A DNA stretch of 64,000 nt from contig NZ_JAFRKB010000005.1 in NCBI RefSeq assembly GCF_017431965.1, positions 1 to 64,000 on the forward strand. The letters are read 5' to 3'. A program made the position numbers and the translations under genes. The notes under the pieces were generated by a model. The model was not told where the DNA came from. It made no database searches and worked only from the letters and a program-made list of their open reading frames with translations. This DNA is from Methanobrevibacter sp. Its GTDB lineage: Archaea > Methanobacteriota > Methanobacteria > Methanobacteriales > Methanobacteriaceae. Positions within the stretch are counted from its first letter, which is position 1, and every line of letters starts with the position of its first letter. Of this stretch, positions 8,668 to 18,142 are shown one piece after another.

Positions 8668-9204
8668 ATGAAAAAAAATAGATGTAGCTGGGTTAGCGAT
8701 GATGAAATCTATATTAAATACCACGACAATGAATGGGGAATTCCAACACATGATGATGCAGAATTATTTGAAATGCTTGTTTTAGAATCATTTCAGGCAG
8801 GCCTTTCATGGATTACAATTTTAAAAAAGCGTGAAAACTTCAAAAAGGCATTTGACAATTTTGATGTTGAGAAAGTGGCTACCTATGATGAAGACAAAGT
8901 TAGTGAACTTTTGGAAAATGAGGGAATCATTCGCCACAAAGGAAAGATTACTTCAGCCATTAACAACGCAAAGATATTTATTGAAATTCAAAATGAATTT
9001 GACAGCTTTGATAAATATATTTGGTCGTTTACAGATGGAAAAATTATAAAAGGAGAATTTTTAACCGAATCATATTTATCTAAAGAAATTTCTAAAGACT
9101 TAAAAAAGCGAGGAATGAAATTCGTGGGCCCGACAATCATTTATTCATACCTCGAGTCCATTGGTGTGATTGACAATCATGAGAAAAATTGTTTTAAATA
9201 TTAA
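8668..9204 (+). CDS. tag: DNA-3-methyladenine glycosylase I
   Basis: A 178-residue Tag-family enzyme that excises 3-methyladenine from alkylated DNA. The zinc-binding set characteristic of the family is present: C6, H19, H171 and C175. The core YHDNEWGIPTHDD, FQAGLSW and GMKFVGPTIIYSYLESIG stretches match the helix-hairpin glycosylase fold. A TATA-like TTTAAATTAA lies about 20-28 nt upstream of the ATG with no ribosome binding site, so the transcript may be leaderless. Divergent from the acyltransferase gene. Confidence 0.95.
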   Translation: MKKNRCSWVSDDEIYIKYHDNEWGIPTHDDAELFEMLVLESFQAGLSWITILKKRENFKKAFDNFDVEKVATYDEDKVSELLENEGIIRHKGKITSAINNAKIFIEIQNEFDSFDKYIWSFTDGKIIKGEFLTESYLSKEISKDLKKRGMKFVGPTIIYSYLESIGVIDNHEKNCFKY

Positions 9205-9245
9205 CCTTAACTCATAAATTACAGTTTAATTCGAAAAATGCTTTA

Positions 9246-10358
9246 TTATAATTTGAAGGTATTATAACTATCCAAGATATTAACATTTACAGATTTAAAA
9301 ATTAAATAAACTTCACGATTTAATTTTAAATCTAGATTTTCAAATGAATTTCTAGTTAAAATTCCTTTAAAAATAATTCCTTCAACATCTGTTTCAACAT
9401 TAACAATAGGTCCAGATTCTTCTATTTTAATTATTTTACCTTTAAGCTGATTTCTTGCAGAAGATTCGAATGTGGATTTTGCAAAGATAATGTTTTCAGG
9501 CCTTATTGCAACCAAAACATTCTCCCCAATAACTTCATGAGATGCAAGGTTGCAATATTCGTCATCAGTACTCTGTATCTGAATATTTTCATTTAGTTTA
9601 ACTGTTACGGAGTTTTGCTTTGTATTTACGATTTCACCATCAAAAATATTGTTTACACCTACAAAACTGGCTACAAAATCATTTGCCGGTTTTGAAAATA
9701 CTTTATTGATATAGTCCAACTGATGCAAAACACCATTTTTCATAACACCCACTTTATCTGCTAGGTTCCAAACATCATTAAAGTTATGAGTTACATGTAG
9801 AAATGTTGTTTTATACTCCACACCTATCTCTTTAATCAAAGAGGTTAATTTAGCTTGTGTTGTTACATCTAATGCTGAGAAAGGTTCATCCATTAGAATT
9901 ATATCTGGTCCAACAATAATTGCGCGAGCAAGAGCAGTGCGCTGAGATTCCCCACCACTTAACGTTAAAACATCCCTATGCAAAATATGTGAAATATTCA
10001 TGGTTTCTGCTATATTTCTAACTTTTTTATCAATTTCCTCTTTTGAGAGCGATTTATCTCTTTTTAAACCATATGCTATATTATCATAAACATTCATATT
10101 TGGGAACAACACATGATCCTGATAGACAATTCCAATATTTCTTTCTTCAGGAGCAACATCATTTAAAACTTTCCCATCTAGCTTAATTGTTCCTGAATTT
10201 GGTTGATAAAAACCAATAATAGTTTCTAGTAAAACTGATTTACCGGAACCTGTTGGGCCTATTAAAACAACATATTCCCCCCTTTCTATTTCAAGACTAA
10301 TATCTTTTAGATGAAATTCGCCAAGATTAACATTTAAATTTTTAACTTCCAGATACAT
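9246..10358 (-). CDS. Molybdate/tungstate-type ABC transporter, ATP-binding subunit (system 1)
   Basis: A 370-residue ABC ATPase: Walker A GPTGSGKS at 34-41, signature LSGGESQR, Walker B IILMDEPF and the switch His (HVTH). A C-terminal TOBE-like regulatory domain (about 270-370) is typical of WtpC/ModC/CysA. It follows the permease gene after 8 nt, with AGGTGA before its ATG. With the two upstream genes it forms an oxyanion importer. Molybdate versus tungstate (or sulfate) cannot be settled by eye. Confidence 0.88.
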   Translation of the reverse strand: MYLEVKNLNVNLGEFHLKDISLEIERGEYVVLIGPTGSGKSVLLETIIGFYQPNSGTIKLDGKVLNDVAPEERNIGIVYQDHVLFPNMNVYDNIAYGLKRDKSLSKEEIDKKVRNIAETMNISHILHRDVLTLSGGESQRTALARAIIVGPDIILMDEPFSALDVTTQAKLTSLIKEIGVEYKTTFLHVTHNFNDVWNLADKVGVMKNGVLHQLDYINKVFSKPANDFVASFVGVNNIFDGEIVNTKQNSVTVKLNENIQIQSTDDEYCNLASHEVIGENVLVAIRPENIIFAKSTFESSARNQLKGKIIKIEESGPIVNVETDVEGIIFKGILTRNSFENLDLKLNREVYLIFKSVNVNILDSYNTFKL

Positions 10359-10366
10359 GATTTCAC

Positions 10367-11152
10367 CTATTGATTATAAGTTTTGGGAGCGTATTTCTCC
10401 ATAATGGTTATCGTGATTATAGATATTAAGACTAATACTATACCCGCCGTAATTGCCATGTCCATATTCCCAGTGGATAAATGTAAATACATTGTGATTG
10501 ATAATGTATCTGTTTTATGTAAAATTCCTCCACCCACAAACAGTACGGCAGCAAATGTGCCCATACAGCGTGCTAAAGTAATAATAATTGTTGCAAATAA
10601 ACCTTGTTTTGATAATGGAAGAGTAATATTAAAAAATGTTGCAACATCACTATAACCCAAACTTCTTGAAACAAATTCATATCTTGTGTCAATGTAATTA
10701 AATGTTGAATGCAACATTTTAATAGCATACGGAAGAGCAATAAAAAATTCGGCAATTATAATTCCTAAAGTATTAAAAACAAAGTTTATTCCAATTGAAT
10801 CCAAAATTCCACCAAGGCCATAATTTCCTAAAAACATTAAAAGAGCAATGCCCACTACGATTTCAGGCAGTGCCATTGGAATATCTAAAATTACTCTAAA
10901 AAACCATTTTCCAGGAAATTCCAAGCGTGACAAACTATATGCCATTGGAATGCAACAGAGAACAACTAAAGTTGAAGAAATTAATGAAGTGTAAATGGTC
11001 AACCAAATAGAATATGCAAATTCAGAAGAGAAAATGGATTCTAAGAAACCTTCAGGTGTTGTCACGAATACCATGCTTCCAATTACTAAAAATAATATTA
11101 AAGTAATAATAACAGTTATAGAAATAAACAAAATTTCGAATTTAGAACGCAT
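10367..11152 (-). CDS. Molybdate/tungstate-type ABC transporter, permease (system 1)
   Basis: A 261-residue inner-membrane permease with about six helices. A BPD-transporter loop (SRSLGYSDVATFFNITLPLSKQ, compare E-A-A-x3-G) near 160-182 contacts the ATPase. The family is WtpB/ModB/CysT-like. It is the middle gene of the SBP-permease-ATPase operon, 46 nt after the binding-protein gene. Confidence 0.88.
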   Translation of the reverse strand: MRSKFEILFISITVIITLILFLVIGSMVFVTTPEGFLESIFSSEFAYSIWLTIYTSLISSTLVVLCCIPMAYSLSRLEFPGKWFFRVILDIPMALPEIVVGIALLMFLGNYGLGGILDSIGINFVFNTLGIIIAEFFIALPYAIKMLHSTFNYIDTRYEFVSRSLGYSDVATFFNITLPLSKQGLFATIIITLARCMGTFAAVLFVGGGILHKTDTLSITMYLHLSTGNMDMAITAGIVLVLISIITITIMEKYAPKTYNQ

Positions 11153-11198
11153 TATCTCATTTCCCTTGTTAAAATAAAAAAAAGAAAAAAGGAATTAT

Positions 11199-11990
11199 TT
11201 ATAATAATTCATATCCCCATTTTTCAAATAATTTGTGTGCATCATCATCTTCCGTGACAAAGTTTACGAATGTTTGTGCTGAGTCGCTGTCCTCAGTAAA
11301 TGTAGTAACAGCAATTGGAATAGTGCTTATTTTATTTTGATTGTCCGGAATTTCAATTACATCAAACTTACCTTGATTATCTGCCCAGGAAGTCATCGCT
11401 TTCCATATAATAGTTGCATCAATTTCACCAGAAATAAGATAAGTAACTAATTGATTTACAGTTGTAGTTGTAACAATTGGGTTTACAGTTACATTACTTT
11501 TGTTTAATATTTCCTGAGAAGATTTACCAATAGCAGGTCCTTTTGATTCTCCTAAACCTACTTTAACATCATCCCGTGCTAAATCTTCTACACCTGTGAT
11601 ATTTTTAGGGTTTCCCGGCTGTACAATAATAACCGGAATATTTTTTGTTACATTTTTAACTGTATCATTTTTAACATATCCATTTTCAATAGCATCACCC
11701 ATATATTTATAAGCTGCAGGGAAGAAAACATCACCTTTCTTTTGAGTTTCCATTGTGGTGAAAAGCTCTCCACTTCCACCATATCTCATATTGACTTCAA
11801 TATTGGGATATTTCTCATTAAAAGTTTTTACCAAGTCATCACCTAACTCAGAAAATCCTGCTCCAGCATAAACAATGATAGATCCAGATTTGTCTTTATT
11901 AACACTATCAGACGCAGATGTAAATGACATGCATAATATTGCCATGATTAAAACAATTATTGCAATTGCAAACAAAGTTTTATTTTTCAT
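11199..11990 (-). CDS. Oxyanion-binding protein of ABC system 1 (ModA/WtpA-like)
   Basis: A 263-residue exported binding protein. A signal/anchor segment (residues about 5-27, hydrophobic, ending SFTSAS) precedes a type-II periplasmic fold. Motifs VYAGAGFSELGDDLV, YGGSGEL, GDVFFPA and TIIWKAM resemble ModA/WtpA contact regions for molybdate or tungstate. GGAGT precedes the ATG. It heads the operon with permease and ATPase. The related importer at 12.2-14.8 kb suggests the two differ in preference, for example one for tungstate; which is which is unknown. Confidence 0.88.
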   Translation of the reverse strand: MKNKTLFAIAIIVLIMAILCMSFTSASDSVNKDKSGSIIVYAGAGFSELGDDLVKTFNEKYPNIEVNMRYGGSGELFTTMETQKKGDVFFPAAYKYMGDAIENGYVKNDTVKNVTKNIPVIIVQPGNPKNITGVEDLARDDVKVGLGESKGPAIGKSSQEILNKSNVTVNPIVTTTTVNQLVTYLISGEIDATIIWKAMTSWADNQGKFDVIEIPDNQNKISTIPIAVTTFTEDSDSAQTFVNFVTEDDDAHKLFEKWGYELL

Positions 11991-12001
11991 TAAAATTACT
12001 C

Positions 12002-12120
12002 CAAAATTTAAAAAAAACGTTATGAATTGATATTCAAATGTGTTATAAACTTTAAAATAGAAAATATAAAAGCTTTGTTATGAAAACAAACCTAATAAAT
12101 TATATCGAAAAATAAAATAT
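12002..12120. promoter_or_regulatory. Upstream region of ABC system 1 with ModE-like half-sites
   Basis: The 220-nt gap before the binding-protein gene holds CGTTATGAATTG at 12018-12029, an inverted repeat TTTGTT-n5-AACAAA at about 12075-12090 containing GTTATGAAAA, and TATCGAAAAATA near 12103-12114. CGTTAT resembles half of the bacterial ModE operator, and the same words recur upstream of the second importer (15.13-15.20 kb). A role in molybdate or tungstate control is inference. Confidence 0.3.
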
Positions 12121-12210
12121 CAAGTATAAAGCTTGAAAATTAAAAATTAAAAATAATAGGTAACTTTACGATTGTTAATGTAATTCTTATCAATACCTAA
12201 AAAAATAGAA

Positions 12211-13248
12211 TTAATCTTCCAATAAAATTATGTCTTTAGGGTCTATTTTTATATATTCCGGAACTACAAATTCATGCTCATCAATCTGTTTATCGCATTT
12301 CCACCACAAACCATTTTCCAAAGTTATTTCCCATTCAAAAGGCATTTCCATTACTGTTGAATTTTGTGTGTCAATCGCATTGACATCATCCTTTTCGGCG
12401 GCGGCAAAATCATGTGCCCTTATTCCTATATGGTTAATATTGGCCGAAATCTTTTCAGACACTTCAAATGTAACTCCCCAATCCAAAGATTTGAGATGAG
12501 AATCATCTATGATTTCAACTTTAGAAATATTTTTACAACCTGTAAGTCTGGCGACCTGAACTCTTCTTGGATTTTCAAAAATATCATAAGTGTCTCCCTT
12601 TGCTATAATTTTACCTTTATCCAATACTATAAGTTCGTCACAGAACTGGAATGCCTCATCACGATCATGAGTAACCATGATAGAAAATCCCTTAAAGTCC
12701 TTTAGCGAATTGGCAAGTTCAATACGCAATTGCTCTTTTAAAAAAGTATCCATAGCACTGAACGGTTCATCCAACAATATAACGTCAGGACCATATGCCA
12801 TTATCCTGGCTAAGGCTACTCTTTGTTGTTGACCTCCAGACAATTGCCGAGGATATCTTTTTTCCAAACCATCCAAATGAAAACGTTTAATCATTTGAGC
12901 CACTATTGATTCCTCATAATCTTTAGGCAAACCAATAGCAATATTCTCTTCAACTGTCATATTAGGGAATAGAGCATAATTTTGAAATAAGTAACCTACA
13001 TTTCTTTTTTGAGGTTTTAAATTAATTTTTTTACTTGAATCAAAATAAGTATCATTCACATCTGTTTTTACACTAACAATACCTTCATCTGGAGTTACAA
13101 TACCTGCAATGGATTTCAATGTCATACTTTTACCGCAACCTGAAGGACCAAGAATACCCAAACGTCCACTTTTCAATTCAAAATCAACATCCAAGTCAAA
13201 TTCTTTAAGTTCCATTTGGATATCTACTTTCAATAACTTATCACTCAT
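12211..13248 (-). CDS. modC: Molybdate ABC transporter ATP-binding protein (system 2)
   Basis: A 345-residue ABC ATPase: Walker A GPSGCGKS at 34-41, signature LSGGQQQR, Walker B VILLDEPFSAMD and MVTHDRDEA with the switch His. The C-terminal 110 residues form the TOBE-type domain usual in ModC, although its end (WEITLENGLWWKCDKQ) is divergent. The start has GGGGGAGA upstream. It is the last gene of modA-modB-modC, 36 nt after modB. Confidence 0.9.
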   Translation of the reverse strand: MSDKLLKVDIQMELKEFDLDVDFELKSGRLGILGPSGCGKSMTLKSIAGIVTPDEGIVSVKTDVNDTYFDSSKKINLKPQKRNVGYLFQNYALFPNMTVEENIAIGLPKDYEESIVAQMIKRFHLDGLEKRYPRQLSGGQQQRVALARIMAYGPDVILLDEPFSAMDTFLKEQLRIELANSLKDFKGFSIMVTHDRDEAFQFCDELIVLDKGKIIAKGDTYDIFENPRRVQVARLTGCKNISKVEIIDDSHLKSLDWGVTFEVSEKISANINHIGIRAHDFAAAEKDDVNAIDTQNSTVMEMPFEWEITLENGLWWKCDKQIDEHEFVVPEYIKIDPKDIILLED

Positions 13249-13284
13249 AATTTTCTCCCCCTCAACTATAAAAGCATATTTCCA

Positions 13285-13965
13285 TTATCTTTTCCATTGT
13301 TTTTCCTTGCGTATAGAAATATAATCCATGATAAAAATAGCTATAAACGATATGACAACAATTACTATTACATAATTAAAAGCTTCTCCCATATTACCAG
13401 CAGCCACTTCTGAGTAAACCGCCATTGGGAGAGTTCTTGTTTGTCCGGCAATATTACCTGCAAGCATAGCTGTAGCACCGAATTCTCCTAAACCACGAGC
13501 ATAAGCAAGAATTCCTCCACTAATAATTCCAGGCAATGCATTTGCAAATAAGACTTTCCAGAAAATTCTCCATTCGGACATGCCTAAGGTACGGCCGGCA
13601 TCCAATAAATTTGAATCAACTTGTTCAAATGCGCCCCTAGCGGAACGATACATTAAAGGAAAAGACATGACAACTGCAGCAATAACTGTTGCAGGCCATG
13701 AGAAAGCTATTTTCATAGCGAAAAAGTCTATAAAAAAGCTACCGATTGGTCCCCTAACACCAAAAATATATAATAAAAAGAACCCTACTACAGTAGGAGG
13801 CAATACAATTGGGAGTGTAAAAATACCATCTAAAATAATTTTTAGCGTGTCATTTTTAATCTTAACAAGACCGTATGCAACAAACAAACCTACAAAAAAG
13901 GTTATGAAAATTGACAAACTTGCGGTTTTCATAGAAATGAAAACAGGTGACCAATCAACCGCCAT
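13285..13965 (-). CDS. modB: Molybdate ABC transporter permease (system 2)
   Basis: A 226-residue ModB-like permease with five to six helices, shorter than the system 1 permease, as is usual for ModB. LPIVLPPTVVGFFLL, DAGRTLGMSEWRIFWKV (the ATPase coupling loop) and ARGLGEFGATAMLAGN are strongly family-like. AAAGGAGAT precedes the ATG. It lies between modA (47 nt upstream) and modC. Confidence 0.93.
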   Translation of the reverse strand: MAVDWSPVFISMKTASLSIFITFFVGLFVAYGLVKIKNDTLKIILDGIFTLPIVLPPTVVGFFLLYIFGVRGPIGSFFIDFFAMKIAFSWPATVIAAVVMSFPLMYRSARGAFEQVDSNLLDAGRTLGMSEWRIFWKVLFANALPGIISGGILAYARGLGEFGATAMLAGNIAGQTRTLPMAVYSEVAAGNMGEAFNYVIVIVVISFIAIFIMDYISIRKEKQWKR

Positions 13966-14012
13966 GTCTTTATCTCCTTTAATCTTAATTATTAATTCAC
14001 ATATTAGAAAAT

Positions 14013-14843
14013 CTATTTTTCATTAATGGTAAAACCATATTCAACGAATATGTCTTTAGCTTCTTGAGTTTGTAAGAATTCTAAGAATGCTTTTGCACCA
14101 TCTGGGTTAGTAGCGTTTTTAGTAATAGCTACAGGGTAAATAACAGGGGTTTTTAAAGCATCATCAGGAGCTTCACAAACTACTTTAACACCATCATTGG
14201 ATTTTGCATCAGTAGCATATACAATACCACAGTCAGCAGATCCTTGAGCTACTTGGTTTAATACAGCAGTTACGTCAGTACCTAAGGATAATTTAGATTC
14301 AATGGAATCCCAAATACCAGTGTTGTTTAATGCTTCTTGAGCGTATTGGCCTGCAGGTACGGATTCAGGATCACCGATAGCAATGGTACCATTTACATCT
14401 TTCAAATCATCAAATGAAGTTATATTGAGAGTTGAATCTTTAGGTACAATTAAAACAACTTTGTTTTCTAAAAGTTGAACATTGGTATCATTGTCAATTA
14501 AACTTTCATTGATTAATTTGTTCATTTGTTTATTAGCAGCAGACATGAATACATCTGTTTCCAATCCGTTTTCAATTTGGGTTTGTAAATCTCCACTTGA
14601 AGCGTAAGTAGGAACTACTTTTACACCAGGATATTTTTCTTCAAACATTGGGATTAACTTATCATCATAAGCATTTTTTAAACTTGCTGCAGCAGCTAAA
14701 TGAACTTCTGTACCGTTTAAACTATCATCGGTAGAGCTGCCGCCTAAAAAATCAAACCATCCAGCACTAACTGCTGAACTTGCACAAACAATTGCTATCA
14801 TTGCTATAACGGCAATAATTAACACCTTTTTCATAGATTTCAT
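14013..14843 (-). CDS. modA: Molybdate-binding protein (system 2)
   Basis: A 276-residue ModA. A signal sequence (MKSMKKVLIIAVIAMIAI...SSAVSAG) precedes the mature binding domain, with HLAAAASLKNAYDDKLIPMF, YASSGDLQTQI and DVFMSAANKQM as the oxyanion-contact segments. The end (YPVAITKNA, AFLEFLQTQEAKDIF) is also classic. The start is set at ATG 14843 by AAAGGAGG 6 nt upstream; the frame extends 10 codons further without support. Molybdate is favoured by similarity, but ModA-type proteins may also carry tungstate. Confidence 0.93.
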   Translation of the reverse strand: MKSMKKVLIIAVIAMIAIVCASSAVSAGWFDFLGGSSTDDSLNGTEVHLAAAASLKNAYDDKLIPMFEEKYPGVKVVPTYASSGDLQTQIENGLETDVFMSAANKQMNKLINESLIDNDTNVQLLENKVVLIVPKDSTLNITSFDDLKDVNGTIAIGDPESVPAGQYAQEALNNTGIWDSIESKLSLGTDVTAVLNQVAQGSADCGIVYATDAKSNDGVKVVCEAPDDALKTPVIYPVAITKNATNPDGAKAFLEFLQTQEAKDIFVEYGFTINEK

Positions 14844-15356
14844 GGTTTTCCTCCTTTGAAATAATATATACAAAAATACCTATCAGACATCAAATACAAT
14901 AATCAAAGATTAACAAAAATTACGATAAAGTTTATTGCACATCCAATTAATCAAATGCATTGTGCCATAAGACCTCAACCAATAAACTTACACAAATAAA
15001 AAAATAACATTAATAAACTGAATATAAATTCAAGTTCATGATATTTTTTTCACACCCTAATTTTCCAACCTTAAATTACAATTCAATTATCATGATTAGT
15101 AATTATAATTAAGTTAACAATGACATATATATTTTTTCATAACGATACACCATAATTAGAAAAAATTTGTATTAGTGAACGTAATATCGAAAAATATATT
15201 TTTGTTAGAAATCCGTTAAAATTAAAAAAAATAAATAATTTTAACTAATTACAAAAGTAAATAACCTTACAATCATTAGTTCAAAAACGAAATGAAGATA
15301 AATAACATACAACATTTAAATATAAATTGAACAAATAGATTAAATTGAGGTGTAAC
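14844..15356. promoter_or_regulatory. 513-nt divergent intergenic region (modA / PNPOx gene)
   Basis: AT-rich and without a credible gene. It contains a CGTTATGAAAAAA word on the minus strand (15132-15145) and TATCGAAAAATATATTTTT (about 15185-15203), both related to words upstream of system 1, plus several TATA-like stretches. The downstream part supplies the promoter of the plus-strand gene at 15357 (TTTAAATATAAATTG at 15316-15330). Operator function is a guess. Confidence 0.35.
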
Positions 15357-15764
15357 ATGTCAGATATTGCAAAAATAGATGAAATTTTAACAAAAGCAGA
15401 AGTATTTTACCTTGCAACTGTAAATGGCGATAAACCAAAAGTAAGACCTCTCGGTTTTCATTTGCTATTTGAAGACAAAATATACTTTGGAGTAGGAACT
15501 TTTAAAGAAGTATATAAACAATTGGAAGCTAATCAGAATGTTGAGATAGCTGCATGGGATGGGGAACACTTTTTAAGGTATTATGGTGTTGCAGACCTAA
15601 GCAAAAATGAAGCGGTTGTTCAAAAAGCATTTGAACTCATGCCTGAAATAAAAGAAGCTTACGAAGCTAATGGATGGGAAATGGGTGTTTTCTACCTTAA
15701 CAATGCAACTGCAGAAATTAGAAATATGTTTGCGATTGAAGAATCATATGAATTTAAGTATTAA
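15357..15764 (+). CDS. Pyridoxamine 5'-phosphate oxidase family protein
   Basis: A 135-residue split-barrel flavin-binding protein. EVFYLATVNGDKPKVRPLG near 17-35 is the family hallmark (the phosphate-contacting R-P-x-G), followed by VEIAAWDGEHFLRYYG. Such small proteins bind FMN or F420 and are often called general stress or nitroimidazole-resistance-like; the true substrate is not known. I start at ATG 15357, which has GAGGTG 4 nt upstream, rather than the in-frame TTG four codons earlier. A 9-bp hairpin terminator follows. Confidence 0.88.
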   Translation: MSDIAKIDEILTKAEVFYLATVNGDKPKVRPLGFHLLFEDKIYFGVGTFKEVYKQLEANQNVEIAAWDGEHFLRYYGVADLSKNEAVVQKAFELMPEIKEAYEANGWEMGVFYLNNATAEIRNMFAIEESYEFKY

Positions 15765-15790
15765 TGTTAAAAACATTAATACTCTAACTT
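15760..15790 (+). terminator. Hairpin plus T-tract
   Basis: A 9-bp perfect stem ATTAATGTT / AACATTAAT (15760-15768 with 15772-15780, loop AAA), followed by CTTTTTTT. It overlaps the stop codon of the PNPOx-type gene and separates it from the convergent glutamate-synthase-like gene. Confidence 0.6.
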
Positions 15791-15793
15791 TTT

Positions 15794-17179
15794 TTAAACA
15801 TGCCTAATATCAGTATAATCAGATATTTCCGAGTTGACTGTGCACAAATCATTGATGTTTAAGTCATGCACATCATCATGTCCTGTGATTCTTGCGAATG
15901 TTTTCAACTCTTCTGTTGAAACTTTTAAGTAATTTTCTACTCTTTTTGCTGCAGTCTCGATTTTAAGTCTTTTTCTTAACTCTTCATCTTGAGTTGCAAC
16001 ACCAACAGGACAGTCCCCCGTATCACAAATCTTATATTGCTGACAGGCTGTTGCAATCATTGCGGCAGTTCCAATAGCTACTGCATTTGCACCCATTGCC
16101 AATGCCTTTGCAAAATCAGATGAAACCCTTAAACCGCCGGTAATTGTTAAATCAATATCGCTATCATGTTCATCCAAAAACTTGCGAGCTCTTGCAAGAG
16201 CATATATTGTTGGAACAGATGTTGAATCCCTGATTAATTTCGGACTTGCTCCGGTTGATCCACCGCGCCCGTCAATTGTAATGAAATCAGGTCCGGCATA
16301 TAAAACATATTCCAAGTCATCTTCAATTCGCCCAGCGGCAAATTTAAGTCCTATCGGCCTACCGTCAGATTTTTCTCTCAGCTCATCGACTAAGGCTTTC
16401 AAATCTTCTTTTGAATTGACCTCAGGTATTGTTGCAGGGGAGTGAATGCTCTCACCAACCGGTTTTCCCCTAACCTGTGCAATTTCATCAGTTACCTTTT
16501 CGCCTTGAAGTTGCCCTCCAAGACCCGGCTTTGTAGACTGGCCAATCTTGATTTCAATTGCATCGGCATTTTTTAGATTCTCATCTGTTACAGAATACTT
16601 GTTTGGAACATATTCGAAAATGTATTTGTATGCATTTTCCATCTCATCTGCCAATATTCCTCCTTCACCACTACACTGGGCGGTTTTAATGGCTGCACTG
16701 CCTTTAGCTAGAGCTATTTTTGTCTCTCTTGACAATGCTCCGAAGGACATGTGAGTTATGTAAATCGGAGACTCAATGACTAACGGTTTTTTTGCATTCC
16801 TGCCGATGACTGTTTGAGTGCTGACTTCAACATCGCCTTCCAAAGGTTGTGGATTTAACTGGTTTCCTAATATTAAAATATCATCCCAATCAGGCATTGG
16901 GAGCTCTGTATACATCGCCGCGACAATAGATTCACCGGTAATCGCCATTTGATGAATTGCATCCATCTGCCTTATGTCCTTATCGCTTTTAGCATAATCT
17001 TTATCATAAGCCAAATCAGTATTTTTAATTTCTTTAGCTTCTGTTGATTTAGAGTTTTCGACCTCTACAAAATTTGAGATATCCTGCTTACAGATTGGAC
17101 ACACATCCAATTCATTCAATAAAATTCCTGTTGCTTCTTCATTATGAATATGGCCACAAATAGTGCATTTGTAAATCAT
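15794..17179 (-). CDS. Archaeal glutamate synthase-like protein (rubredoxin + FMN/3Fe-4S domain)
   Basis: A 461-residue protein. Residues 1-40 form a rubredoxin-like knuckle pair (CTICG and CPICK). The rest is the FMN-binding TIM barrel of glutamate synthase: THMSFGALS, KTAQCSGEGG, EIKIGQSTKPGLGGQL, IDGRGGSTGASP and the cluster motif CQQYKICDTGDCPVGVAT, which should hold a [3Fe-4S]. No glutaminase domain is present, so ammonia or a partner subunit would provide nitrogen. It has AAGGTGATT before the ATG. Electron donation through the rubredoxin-like head fits a ferredoxin-dependent enzyme. True GOGAT activity is not proven for this archaeal subgroup. Confidence 0.9.
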   Translation of the reverse strand: MIYKCTICGHIHNEEATGILLNELDVCPICKQDISNFVEVENSKSTEAKEIKNTDLAYDKDYAKSDKDIRQMDAIHQMAITGESIVAAMYTELPMPDWDDILILGNQLNPQPLEGDVEVSTQTVIGRNAKKPLVIESPIYITHMSFGALSRETKIALAKGSAAIKTAQCSGEGGILADEMENAYKYIFEYVPNKYSVTDENLKNADAIEIKIGQSTKPGLGGQLQGEKVTDEIAQVRGKPVGESIHSPATIPEVNSKEDLKALVDELREKSDGRPIGLKFAAGRIEDDLEYVLYAGPDFITIDGRGGSTGASPKLIRDSTSVPTIYALARARKFLDEHDSDIDLTITGGLRVSSDFAKALAMGANAVAIGTAAMIATACQQYKICDTGDCPVGVATQDEELRKRLKIETAAKRVENYLKVSTEELKTFARITGHDDVHDLNINDLCTVNSEISDYTDIRHV

Positions 17180-17232
17180 ACAATCACCTTTATTATTAAT
17201 ATAAATTAGGACATTAAATACTTTGATTCAAT

Positions 17233-17952
17233 CTATTCACAAATTTCATTGATAATGGCTAATGCATTAAGAGCCCTTGGAAAACCAATATAAGGCACAA
17301 TCAGGGTAACGGCTGAAATTAATTTTTCCTTTGTATTTCCTACCGCCAGATTTCCTTGAGTGTGACCTCTCAGCTGATTTTCACAACCTCCTAAAGTTGT
17401 AATGAATGTAAATGTTATTAGTTCCCTCTGTTGGTCATCCAAACCATCTCTTGTGTAAAAATCGCCAAAGCAAAAGCCTTCAAGGAAAGTGTTAAAATGC
17501 TTTTGGCCATCAGGAGTTTGGTTTCTCATCATTTCTATATTTTCAAAACCGAAATAGCTTTCCTGAATTTCACGGCCTTTGTCATATCGGGTCTCAGGAT
17601 TGGTGTTGGACCTATTTTCCAAAGGTGATTCTATTCCTTTTTTGTCAAAAACTTTAATGACTACTCCAAAAAAATTATGCGCCCTTGCAAATCCGACATA
17701 AGGAACAGATTGATACAGAAGTTCCTTGACTTCTTCAGGTGCAATATCCTTATCTAAAGCTGACATTAAGATTTTTTTAAATGCCTTAGGAGATTGAGCT
17801 GCTATTAGAGAAGCCAATATCACCAAAATGGAGTCCTTTTCACTTAAAGAGGAATATTCGAACACTTCACTAAAGGCAAAGTTTTTAAAGATTTCATGAA
17901 ATTCCGGGTCGTTTTTTTGAATTCTTCCAAAATTGCTAAACAAATCATTCAT
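17233..17952 (-). CDS. Carboxymuconolactone decarboxylase family protein (two-domain)
   Basis: A 239-residue protein made of two CMD/AhpD-like all-helical repeats: residues about 35-100 (DSILVILASLIAAQSP... YVGFARAHNFFG) and about 150-235 (LITFTFITTLGGCENQLRGHTQGNLAVG... YIGFPRALNAL). The AhpD CxxC thiol pair is not present; one Cys followed by ENQLRGH is. Family members are decarboxylases or alkylhydroperoxidase-like redox proteins; no substrate can be assigned. Confidence 0.85.
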   Translation of the reverse strand: MNDLFSNFGRIQKNDPEFHEIFKNFAFSEVFEYSSLSEKDSILVILASLIAAQSPKAFKKILMSALDKDIAPEEVKELLYQSVPYVGFARAHNFFGVVIKVFDKKGIESPLENRSNTNPETRYDKGREIQESYFGFENIEMMRNQTPDGQKHFNTFLEGFCFGDFYTRDGLDDQQRELITFTFITTLGGCENQLRGHTQGNLAVGNTKEKLISAVTLIVPYIGFPRALNALAIINEICE

Positions 17953-18142
17953 AAGGTAGTTTATGTTTTTATTATAAAAAAAACTTATTTACAAATATTT
18001 TCCCCGTACAACTTTTTTCATTGATTGAAACTAAATTATCAAAATTAAAATGAATATATACATTTTTATATTAATAATTTTAAAAATAAATATTAGTTAA
18101 ACTTTAAAGTTATTTTTAAATATTTGAAAGGTGGATTTAAAG

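Noticed and set aside
8629-8751. N-terminal extension of the acyltransferase frame
   Set aside because: Not conserved in character, overlaps the divergent tag gene; the family motif starts right after ATG 8628.
10573-10755. 60-codon minus-strand frame inside the permease gene
   Set aside because: Shifted-frame shadow of the permease gene; no start signal.
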